DNA of 64,000 bases. Origin: Akebia trifoliata (Eukaryota > Streptophyta > Magnoliopsida > Ranunculales > Lardizabalaceae). The notes below the pieces were generated by a model, which was not told the origin of the DNA, ran no database searches, and saw nothing but the letters and a program-made list of their open reading frames with translations. Positions 56,191 to 64,000 of this stretch are shown here, in pieces. The stretch is from positions 16,673,892 to 16,737,891 of the forward strand of contig CM030714.1 in NCBI GenBank assembly GCA_017979445.1, written 5' to 3'. The translations under genes were made by a program, and so were the position numbers. The stretch's first letter is position 1. The number at the start of each line of letters is the position of its first letter.

Positions 56191-56812
56191 AATTTTAATA
56201 GGATTATTTAAGTTCCTGTAAACATTAGCCAAAGTTCGAGAAACGAGACTCAAGCTTTGTTTGAATCATATTGAATTAACATGATTGTTTGAGTTCTTTA
56301 GCCCGAGAAGCGAGACTACAATAGGTTCGAGTCTGATAAAGGAGACTTATAGTTTTTCGAACTCTAAAAAAGAATTTCAAATAGGATTTAACGAAGTTCC
56401 TACATTGTTATGACTACAATTACCTCATTATTCAACCTTGCCATGATTACTTTCGTTGCATAAGTACATTTCAATTTTGAATCATTATTGTCAGTGAGAG
56501 AAGATCTCTAGGACCTGACACATATTACTCAGTAATCATCACACCATTACACACACGTGCACTTTTGCATTAGTCAGGGAGAATTTTCTAAAATTCAAGG
56601 ATTGGGTGCCGTCAGTGAGAGCTTGCGCTCAAGGACCTGATAACCTTTTTGTTCAAGGAGAGTTTAACCATCAAGGATCCGAACATCCCGACGAATTGCT
56701 AAATCAGGCTGCAAAATGAACTGTCACTAGCTTTGGCATTCGGATATCACACTATCTACCAAAATAGATTTGCTATCTAGTTTGCTTCAACCCTCTGCCA
56801 AAGAGGGGCATC
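56191..56812. other. Element B1 region from the array to the PPT
   Basis: Holds 'gtcagtgagag' twice (56490 and 56613) and ends in the polypurine tract 'gccaaagaggggcatc' at 56797-56812. No gene. Confidence 0.6.
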
Positions 56813-58351
56813 TGTAGACACCCCATTTTTGTACTCGCCTGATTAATCAACTCGTCAACCCGATCGCAACGGTTCCCAATGATGGATGTTTATTCCAATG
56901 CTTTATTTTGTTACCAGATATGTTTCAGAAATCCAGATGAGGTATCTCGAACTGACAAAACTTTAGAAATCACGCTATACTAGGAAAATACGACCCTAGA
57001 AACATAGAAATCATCATCTAACAAACCAAAAAGAAGCTTCACGATAAAAATCACTAAAAATGATAGAATTACCAAAATACCCCTAACATCAAAACAACCC
57101 TAGAGCCTACGTTACGATTAGGAAAACTCATTCAAACACATAAAATAACAAATCGAAATCAAATAAATTATTTCGCCAATTTTCACATAATTTGACAAAC
57201 TTACGAAAATGCCCTTCATAAAGTTCACAACCATTTCATACAAAAAACTTCATAAATGATAAAAACCAAAATTTCCATTAAATTTCTTATGAAAAACTGA
57301 TTCCAAAACATCCTGGAACATTAAAAAACGACTTAAAACGTAAAAAATCCTCTCCGAGGGTAAAACGATAATTTTACAATTTTAATAATTAAAAATTTTG
57401 AAATTAATAAACAAAACATTAAATAATGTAAAGGGAAACATTAATAAAATTAACTTAAAATTTTGAACCAAAAAATCGATCAATCAGGCTTTCAGGCAAA
57501 ATTGTTGATGGTTGCTAGGATATTTATTCAAGGACCCCTTCATCTAGGGGCCCAAATAATTAAAGATATAATCAAAATCCTAAATCAAAATCTTAATCTA
57601 AACTAATCAAGTCAATCTCATAAGACTAAAGTCAAAATCCTAAATTAAAATCCTAAAGACAAAGTCCATTTCATAAGACTAAAGTCAAAACCCTAATTAA
57701 AATCCTTAAAGAAACTCTAATCAAACCCTAATTCTTCTAAAAAACTTTATAAATAGGAGTCTCCACACCCTATTTTTTCATCAAAGAAAAAACCCTAGAA
57801 AAAGTAGGTCAAGAAACGTCCACAACCTTCCCAAAATCCTAATTTTGAAGCCCCAACTCCTTACCTAACACCCATACTTCAAGTTTAGCTTGAAAAACAC
57901 CTAGAAACCCTTTAAAAATATCCTAAAATCCATAACAAATTCGAAGAATCCAGATCCAAGAAAGCGATACCTTACCTCGGAGATCAGAAATCAGATCTGG
58001 AGACAGAACGAAGCAAGGAGTACGGTACAAGGAGCAGTTTCATCAGATCTGAGGGAATAGAACCTTTGCGTATCGAAGGTAAAATTTCTGTTATTTTTTA
58101 TCTAGGTTTTGTCATTAGCAATGTTGTCTTGTTTGGGATAAGTAGAGATCGACATTGGTCGGGTGGGGTTGGTGCCTAACACCTTCCAACCTTGTAATGT
58201 GATCCCCTGATTCAGTTTTTCTATAGTAGATTAGTTTTGTATCCGTTTAGAGTCAGTATTCGCTTCTTAGACCGTAATAACTAGGTGGCGACTCCCAAAC
58301 CTCAAGGGTAAAAAGCGAATCCGCACTCCCCGCGAATCGAGGGCTCTTTTA
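56813..58351 (+). repeat. Element B1 3' LTR
   Basis: 1539 bp, beginning 'tgtagacacccc' and ending 'gggctctttta'. The final 'ta' stands where the 5' LTR has 'ca'. A 9-base insertion ('gggtggggt' region, near 58160) and a shorter internal array distinguish it from the 5' LTR. Confidence 0.92.
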
Positions 58352-58356
58352 GAAAG

Positions 58357-58526
58357 AAATTCTGAATACTTTTTTCTGTAAAAGCTAACTTTGGCATTAG
58401 AGATGCTGTTTCACAAGGAAGACGGCCAAGCCGAAAAGGGGAATTGCAGCATCAAGCTCCAAAAGAACTCAGACAAATACTGAAGTTCGGCAGTCGTTTG
58501 GGTATTGGAGCAAAAAGGCTTCTACA
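58357..58526 (+). repeat. Element D 3' LTR, right part
   Basis: Continues the LTR cut at 47214 and ends 'ggcttctaca'. It aligns with the last 170 bases of 36624-37133. The flanking 'atagt' at 58527 is the element D target duplication. Confidence 0.9.
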
Positions 58527-59317
58527 ATAGTCATGATCTATTATTTGTTTTACATTATTTTCACTTTCATCTTATATTTTATATTGTACTATTTTTTTTT
58601 GTAGTCATGCTAGAGAAATATTGAAATTGATATTGTTTGGGACATTGGTGTGCACAGAACCATAAATACTTCTCACTCGTATCTTGATGAAAAGCATTTA
58701 TGGTTCTATAGATAGATCCACCTTATGAATGTTCCAAATGATGTAAATTTTAATGTTACTTCAGCATTTTCTTTTTTTATTTTTATTTTTATAATTTGTT
58801 ATTTTTCAATGAATTATTAAATTTATGTAGTATTCATTGATGTTAGATTTTGTTTAAGATTTATGTGAGCAATCTGCATTTATATTTCTTATCGGATATT
58901 TTCTTGTATTTAAAGTTCGACATGCCTCCATTTAAAAATGGGTCTTGTTGAGGGCACACCTCAAAGTGCAATAAATACATTTTGAAAATTGGATTTTATA
59001 CCCAAAATACCCTTTAAAATAGTTTTTTATTATCAAAATACCCTTAAATTCCAATTAAGAAAACCCTTTAAAAATTAGTTGTTTTCTTTTTGGAATGCAG
59101 TCATATGGTGATTTTATTCTTGATGTTTAATCGTACCCCCATGCTTATAAATTCTCAACAAAATTATTTTTTCTTTCCTTAACTTCAAATTCACTTATGT
59201 TTCTTTTGGTGGAGTTTTCCCAAACTTATTTATATCCATGCTAGCTTGGATTCATAATTAGGTTTAGTTTGATATCAATCGACTCCGGAACCTTTTACTA
59301 GAAAGAAAAGAACGAGA
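58527..59317. other. Unassigned sequence between element D and the LINE fragment
   Basis: Very AT-rich. No ORF, terminal repeat or known motif is supported. Confidence 0.45.
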
Positions 59318-59640
59318 GTGGAGTCATCATTGAAGTCAATCAGCTTATTGGAATTTAAGAAGTCGTCATTATTTATGAACTCTAGAAGGATGACTTCTCC
59401 TTCCAACTTGTTATTTGCAAATGATATTTTTGTGTTTTCTAATTATTCCAAAAAAAACAAAAATCCAAAGAATCTGAATTATGTGCTTGTTCTGGAGAAA
59501 AGATTAATGTGGAGAAAAGTAATTACTTTTTACCTAAGGATGCCTTACCAAATAAATTAAAATTGGTGAATCATTGGGTTTTGGAGAAGGCTTGCTTTCA
59601 TTCCCACAAATTATTTATGTGGGGTGGGTAGGGAGGGGGG
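59318..59640 (+). pseudogene. LINE (L1-type) reverse transcriptase fragment, left part
   Basis: The frame at 59390-59450 reads LLFANDIFVFS, aligned with the LINE RT catalytic box (FADD, here FAND). A neighbouring frame gives CSGEKINVEKSNYFLP and LPNKLKLVNHWVL, then KLFMWGG, typical of plant L1 RT downstream of the active site. At least one frameshift and a changed catalytic Asp make it inactive. Element E is inserted right after the GGGG-rich stretch at 59620-59640, and the same RT resumes at 63594. Confidence 0.75.
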
Positions 59641-60174
59641 TGTCACGGTCATGAGCTTTCAAAGCGAAGTCGTGCGACGCAAGGGGGTGCTAATCTACAA
59701 GCAAGCTTGTAAAAATGATCATACACCACAAACGTAGCTAGCAAACAAGTAAATGAGGCAATGCGAGGTAAAGCCCAGAGGCAACTTTGTTGATATAATA
59801 TTGATTACATGGTGTAAGGCATTACAAAAGCATAAAGGTGTGTTATAAAGCAATAGATGATCCTATGACATGCAAGACTCCACGTAACTTGGCTCGAGGG
59901 CTTCAGTCAACGTGGGTGTAGGTCGGGGATACTAGACACCCTTCCTATAAGGATGCTCATATTCCTTTCCTGGGTTTCCAGAAGGAAACATCAAAAGTGG
60001 AGGTCGATCATACTCTATTTTATTACAGAAATGCCACTAAACTAACAGATATGCCCTAGCACAGGACTGACATGGCTTCATATTGAGCCTTACATAGTAT
60101 TACAAGGGTGCTCCCGGGTGATTCCAGGGCAAGCTATACCTAAATTCTAGGTGTCAGAGTACATGGCCGTTATA
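59641..60174 (-). repeat. Element E 3' LTR
   Basis: Aligns with 63053-63593 throughout. It also contains the last eight codons and stop of the integrase frame (60173-60147). Confidence 0.92.
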
Positions 60175-60740
60175 GTCTCTCCCACTTATTCTGCAGACGT
60201 CCTAGTCGCATTGTCCTTGACAAACTCTTCAATCTTCTACTTGAAAGGTTGTAGGTTCTCTATACTTTCCCAGGTAGCTTCACATTCTGGCATGTTTTTC
60301 TATGTGATGAAGTACTCCATGTGCTGTTACTTGCTTGAACTGTTGTTAACTTGACGCTCTGCGAGAACTTTGTCCACAACACGTTTTGGCTAGATTGCAA
60401 ATGAGAAGGTGTACGTGTTGGAATGCTGCGTGCTGGATCTGCTAGATGTGCATGGAATGACTTTAGACTTCTTGCATGGATGACAGAGTAAATGTTGCAT
60501 AACCTGTATGGTAACCAGAGTTTAGCAAACCTGTATATCCTTGGACTATGTCTCATATAGCCTGAAACAATAGTGTGAGAAGTTAAACATTGTTGACCTG
60601 TGATAATTTTAAAAGGACTCTTGTTGGAGGAAGAACTCGCATAAAGTTTGAAATTGAACAAATTCGCCCAATTCTCATGGTCGACATTGGCAAAATGCCT
60701 GAAATACTCCAATACGGAACTGAATCTCTCCATTGGCCAA
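60147..60740 (-). pseudogene. Element E integrase C-terminus with chromodomain
   Basis: The minus strand encodes MERFSSVLEYFRHF, then NKSPFKIITGQQCLTSHT, the end of a chromovirus integrase. A frame change follows. The last part reads HMEYFIT, a stop where Trp is usual, KNMPECEATWESIENL, then KIEEFVKDNATRTSAE: a chromodomain of the chromovirus type, which directs insertion by binding marked chromatin. The frame crosses into the 3' LTR for eight codons (ending AMYSDT) and stops at TAG, 60147-60149. Stops and a frameshift inactivate it. Confidence 0.8.
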
Positions 60741-60929
60741 TTTACTTGAAGATGTCCACTGGTTGGAAAGTCAAGCTAAAACTCAAGTAATCTGCACGGT
60801 CCATCCCATAACTTTCCTGTGACTCTTGAATCTCTGTTCTGATAATACTTTTGGGTACATCCCAATTCTTATTGACACTCTGACGAAGTAACTGAGGGAT
60901 TTCATCTACAACCTGAACTTGACACTAAC

Positions 60930-61412
60930 TTGATCTCAAACCCAATCTTGAAGAGTACTTAGCTGTCCCAAGTTTATCAAACAAGTCGGTAATCTGTTGG
61001 ACATGATACTTGTTCTTGATGGCGATCTTCGTCGATACTCGATAATCGCACAACGTTGCAAAAACCCATACTTCTTCTATTGCTTGCACAACTTAGTTAG
61101 TCTTGGAGGATTCATCTAAAAAGACTCCTCTATAGGAGGTATGGTACCAGGTAGTAGTTCATTCTGATGATCTATCGACCTATGTGGCTTTAGTGTCTTC
61201 GAAAGTTCATTCAGCATCACATTATCAACTTCTGTCAATACTTGTGTAACCTGTGTAGGAGCTGAACTATGGTCCTGTTCTTCAGGTTCAATTCTCAAGG
61301 TAGTAATGTAAGGTTGCTCACCTTTCTTCAGCTGAAGGGCTGCAATCAACTTTTCCTCTTCCTTGCCTGTGTAAATGGGAATGAAGCTTGGACATTCATC
61401 TAGCATGCCCAA
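60930..61412 (-). pseudogene. Element E start of reverse transcriptase
   Basis: The frame 61412-61116 covers the linker from protease to RT, with EEEKLIAALQLKKGEQPY and HRSIDHQNELLPGTIPP, the usual entry into chromovirus RT. Past a stop and frame change, DYRVSTKIAIKNKYHVQQ and DLFDKLGTAKYSSRLGL lie near 61050-60935. The sequence then departs from RT before the catalytic YVDD-type box, marking the left edge of the deletion. Confidence 0.7.
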
Positions 61413-61429
61413 TATGTTGGTGAATGGCG

Positions 61430-61682
61430 TCAGTAAAATCCTTTTCTATCGTAAGAAATCCATGCCAATGACAACTCTGAACTTATCAAGAGGAGCTGCA
61501 AGTAAATCAAGCTTACCCTTCCATGTACCTATCTTAACGAATACTGACTTAGCTGAATGTTGGATACGAGTGGCTTGGGAGTTTACAGTTTTCATGCAGC
61601 TTGAACCCTTATCTAGCCAGATATTGAGATGTTTCACCTTTGCAGGGGTAACAAAACTTGGCGTACTTCCTGTATCAACCAT
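61430..61682 (-). pseudogene. Element E protease
   Basis: The frame starts MVDTGSTPSFVTPAKVKHL, with the retropepsin catalytic D-T-G intact, and ends VVIGMDFLR, the conserved second half of the domain. The length of about 80 residues is normal. A stop separates it from upstream gag, perhaps where readthrough would be expected. Confidence 0.8.
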
Positions 61683-61849
61683 TGCCTAGGTGGTCTTGCC
61701 ACCAATTTCAATATCAACATATATAAGACCTTTCCGTTGATGGCATTCCTGAATCTCAGATGTCTACTTCATTGCATTCAATAGATGCATGACACCCATG
61801 TGAAAAGAATCTTCATGATCTTGTCCACTCGTATTCTCGTGACTAGGGT

Positions 61850-62935
61850 CACTCTGGGAGGCTAATAGTGTAGTCAGTTTGGCTCGCTATGAGCACTTAT
61901 ATGTCTTGTGCAGCCTACCACACAAAACGCATACATGCTTGTGACGACGCTTGACTGACGAGGTACTTCTGCTTTGTGAAGGAGAGGAATTCTGTTGGGA
62001 TCCCTTACTAGAACTGTGTCTGTGCCCTCCATTCTTACCATTCGAAGATTTTTTTGTGTGCTCACGCTCATGTTGCTACGAGTAGCCCTTCGAGTGAGGG
62101 TGTACATTATGTTGGCTTCCTTCCGCGAGAGTATAATCAGTCAACTGCTCGACTGCTATAATTGCATACACGAGATCTTGCACACGTTGCCTTTGGAGCT
62201 CTGTCTGAACCCAAGGCTTGAGTCTTTCTTAAAATGAGAACATCTTGTCTTTCTCTGACATGTCACAGATATCAAACATCAAGGTGGAAAAGTGTTTGAC
62301 GTAATCGTGAATTGTACCTGTCTAATGGAGTTGCCTCAACTTTCTGCAGGTAATGAAATTCACGTTCTCTGGTAGAAATTGGTGCTTCAACTCTCTTTTG
62401 AGGTCCTCCTATGTATTGATAGAACATTAGCCACATTCCATCTCGGTGTATTTTATTCACCACTATAGTTTGGCGTCAGCTGCAAGATATATAGAAGCGG
62501 TTGTTACCTTTACCTCTTCTGAATCCGGACGAGCTGCTCGGAAGTATTGTTCCATATCAAATAGGAAATTTTCAAGCTCTTTCGCATCGTGAACACCATC
62601 AAAGGTGCGTGGCTCGGGGACTCACAAACACGAGAAAAAAACATCACTACTGGTAGGCCGGTCATCACTACCTTTGTAGTAAACTCCATAATCTGTTCTT
62701 TTAAGTTGGCTAGGAATCCTCGGGTATCTTCCTCGAGGTCAACTATTCTAGCTCTGAGGGTCACGGATTCTTCTTCCAACGTGTTCTGAAAATCATATAA
62801 TTGCGCAATACCATCAACGAGATCAGATAGCATGGCCATCTTATCTTCGAGTACCTCAATACGTTCCTTCCTTGTACATGGTGGTGGTGTGTTTAGAGTA
62901 AGTTGATCTGCGGTACTTTTCTCTCTTCTTGCCAT
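61850..62935 (-). pseudogene. Element E gag
   Basis: Starts at the ATG at 62935 with a coiled-coil N-terminus (RIEVLEDKMAMLSDLVDGIAQ, then LEEESVTLRARIVDLEE). After a frameshift near 62600 the capsid core follows, with KSLKISYLIWNNTSEQ-type residues in the shifted frame, then NKIHRDGMW and EVEATPLDRY equivalents at 62463-62272. The nucleocapsid knuckle near 61930-61890 reads CVLCGRLHKTYKC (C-X2-C-X3-H-X4-C), the spacing seen in many chromoviruses. Inactive through frameshifts. Confidence 0.75.
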
Positions 62936-63030
62936 CGTTCACGTGAACTAAATAGAAACTGGGAAAAGAACTTGGGGATCAAACCAAGGTAAACCTGAAC
63001 CAACGTGGTTGAAATACCAACTTTATTCTA

Positions 63031-63052
63031 GCAACTATGCTCTGATACCAAT
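63031..63052 (-). other. Element E primer binding site (initiator Met tRNA type)
   Basis: Minus strand 'ttggtatcagagcatag' directly after the 5' LTR; the TGGTATCAGAGC core is the standard tRNA-iMet PBS of plant chromoviruses and copia elements. Confidence 0.9.
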
Positions 63053-63593
63053 TGTCACGGCCGTGTTCTTTCGAAGAGAGGTCGTGCAGTGCAAGCGGGT
63101 GCTAATCCACAAGCAAACCTGTAAAAATGATTGTACACAAAAAATGTAGCTAGCAAACAAGTAAACGAGGCAACATAAGGTAAAGTCCGAAGGTAACTTT
63201 GTTGATGTAATATTGATTACACGGTGTAACGCGTTACAAAAGCATAAAGGTGCGTTACAAAACAATAGATTATCCTATGACATGCGGGATTCCATGTAGC
63301 TTGGTTCGAGGGCTTCAGTCAATGTGGGTGTAGACCGAGGATTGGGAAGCACTAGACACCCTTCCTACAAGGATGCTACTATTCATTCTCTAGGTTTCCA
63401 GAAGGAAACATCAAAAGTGGAGGCCGGTCATACTCCCTTTATTACAAAAATGCCACTAAGCTAATAGATATGCCCTGACACGGGGCTGACATGGTTTCAT
63501 ATTGTGCCTTACATAATATTACAAGGGTGCTCCCGGGTGACTCCGGGGCGAACTACACCTAAACTCTAGGTGTCAGAGTACATGGCCGTTATA
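63053..63593 (-). repeat. Element E 5' LTR
   Basis: 541 bp, aligning with 59641-60174, for example 'ttacaagggtgctcccggg' and 'gagtacatggccgttata'. Confidence 0.92.
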
Positions 63594-63815
63594 GGGGAGC
63601 GGGGGGTGTGGAGAAAATTCTTTAAATAAAAGAAGGATGGAAGTCTAATCTTCTCTTGACTGGAGAAAGATTAGATTTTCTTTAGGGTACTAAAGAGGAA
63701 CTGAAGAGAACCCATCTTGTCCATTGGGATAAGGTTACAAAACCATTAGAGGAAGGGGGGCTTGGTATTCAAAAAGTACAAGACATCCACAAGGCTACTA
63801 TGATGAAATTAGCAT
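63594..63815 (+). pseudogene. LINE reverse transcriptase fragment, right part
   Basis: Continues the L1-type RT interrupted at 59640. One frame contains THLVHWDKVTKPLEEGGLGI followed by QKVQDIHKATMMKLASL, the conserved 'W.KVC.PKEEGGLGI' block of plant L1 RT. It is cut at 63815 by the CACTA-like end. Confidence 0.75.
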
Positions 63816-64000
63816 CACTATTACAAAAATGACTTTTAATGACTCTTGCAAAAAAAGGAATTGATTAAGGTTTATTAAAAAACCATCATCTAATGTCTAA
63901 TTTTAATGTGATTTTTTTAAAAAAATTTCGATGATCGTTATTTGCAAAAGCGTCATCGAAAGTCTAAACCTTTAATGATAGTTCTTAAAAATATCGTCAT
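63816..64000. mobile_element. CACTA-like transposon end, continues past the window
   Basis: Begins 'cactattacaaaaatgac' directly within the LINE frame and shows subterminal words in both orientations: 'tttaatga', 'tttcgatga', 'gcaaaa', 'tcatcgaaa'. This is the layout of CACTA (En/Spm-like) ends. The other end and the 3-bp target duplication are outside the window. Confidence 0.65.

Larger units (their letters stand above)
47215..58351 (+). mobile_element. Element B1: non-autonomous Tat-related LTR retrotransposon
   Basis: Inserted in the element D 3' LTR with the exact duplication 'gaaag' (47210-47214 and 58352-58356). LTRs 47215-48932 and 56813-58351 begin 'tgtagacacccc'. A PBS-like 'tggcgactccgctgggga' follows the 5' LTR and the PPT 'aaagaggggcatc' precedes the 3' LTR. 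The 7.9-kb interior has a long repetitive leader, a gag with stops and a short frame like the start of pol; RT, RNase H and integrase were not found. Tandem arrays fill the 3' third. It must have been moved by proteins of a related element. Confidence 0.9.
36624..58526 (+). mobile_element. Element D: Tat-like Ty3/gypsy retrotransposon
   Basis: About 10.8 kb before nested insertions are counted. It has 5' LTR 36624-37133 and 3' LTR 46891-47214 plus 58357-58526, flanked by the exact target duplication 'atagt' (36619-36623 and 58527-58531). The PBS and a purine tract ('tcgagagggggtat', before 46891) are present. The order is gag, protease, RT, RNase H, second RNase H, integrase, tandem array and an antisense gene. 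It carries the solo LTR A3 (42749-43970) and its 3' LTR is split by element B1. It has the same plan as element C but opposite orientation and different LTR sequence. Confidence 0.9.
59641..63593 (-). mobile_element. Element E: internally deleted chromovirus (Ty3/gypsy)
   Basis: LTRs of 534 and 541 bp (59641-60174, 63053-63593). On the plus strand they begin 'tgtcacggtc' or 'tgtcacggcc' and end 'ggccgttata'. On the minus strand the right LTR is followed by an initiator-Met PBS 'ttggtatcagagcat' and the left is preceded by the PPT 'aagtgggagagac'. Coding parts are gag, protease, RT N-terminus, integrase C-terminus and chromodomain. Most of RT, all of RNase H and the integrase core are missing, so the interior is only 2.9 kb. 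The flanks are G-rich on both sides ('ggggg' and 'gggga'). Confidence 0.9.

Noticed and set aside
56047..56253. 68-residue minus-strand frame with repeated residues.
   Set aside because: It is the translation of the 77-bp tandem array.
61375..61689. 104-residue plus-strand frame in element E.
   Set aside because: It is the antisense shadow of the protease frame on the minus strand.
59641..63593. Classification of element E as Ty1/copia because of its initiator-Met PBS.
   Set aside because: Protease, RT entry, integrase C-terminus and the chromodomain are of Ty3/gypsy chromovirus type and in gypsy order; chromoviruses also use this PBS.

Overview
This is a repeat-dominated stretch of a plant nuclear genome, probably a eudicot. 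It is AT-rich and eukaryotic in style (TATA box, splice sites). It holds Ty3/gypsy and Ty1/copia LTR retrotransposons, a tRNA-derived SINE, hAT-like and Mutator-like MITEs, CACTA-like ends and an L1-type LINE fragment. I saw no bacterial gene organisation, CRISPR array or rRNA gene. All lineage calls rest on motifs and structure read by eye, not on database searches. The species cannot be named from this.

Layout. 1-2576: two truncated LTRs of different families lying against each other. 3241-22915: element C, a degenerate Tat-like Ty3/gypsy element on the minus strand. It is split by element A1 (10565-20185), which is itself split by a 3.1-kb Tekay/Del-like solo LTR (16173-19317). 22916-26299: older sequence with a broken ABCB-type transporter fragment, an exact 103-bp tandem duplication and a CACTA-like end. 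26300-32346: element F, a Ty1/copia element on the minus strand whose middle is replaced by a truncated family-A copy (A2). 32723-33309: the only host-type gene recognised, an LEA_2/NDR1-HIN1-like gene with a one-base frameshift. Around it lie a promoter duplication, a hAT-like MITE, a SINE, a Mutator-like MITE and a second hAT-like MITE (33491-36614). 36624-58526: element D, a Tat-like element on the plus strand, carrying a family-A solo LTR (A3) and cut in its 3' LTR by element B1 (47215-58351). 59318-63815: LINE reverse-transcriptase fragments split by chromovirus E (59641-63593). From 63816 a CACTA-like element begins and runs off the window.

How the parts fit. No retroelement here looks able to move by itself. 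Every pol region has stop codons, frameshifts or large deletions. A1 and B1 are non-autonomous in structure: they have LTRs, PBS, PPT and gag-like remnants but little or no pol, so they would have needed enzymes from other elements. C and D, in opposite orientations, share an architecture: gag, PR, RT, RNase H, a second RNase H, integrase, a tandem array of about 63 bp, then an intron-containing antisense gene before the 3' LTR. Exact target-site duplications fix the nesting order: B1 and A3 are younger than D; A1 is younger than C; the Tekay-like solo LTR is younger than A1; E is younger than the LINE.
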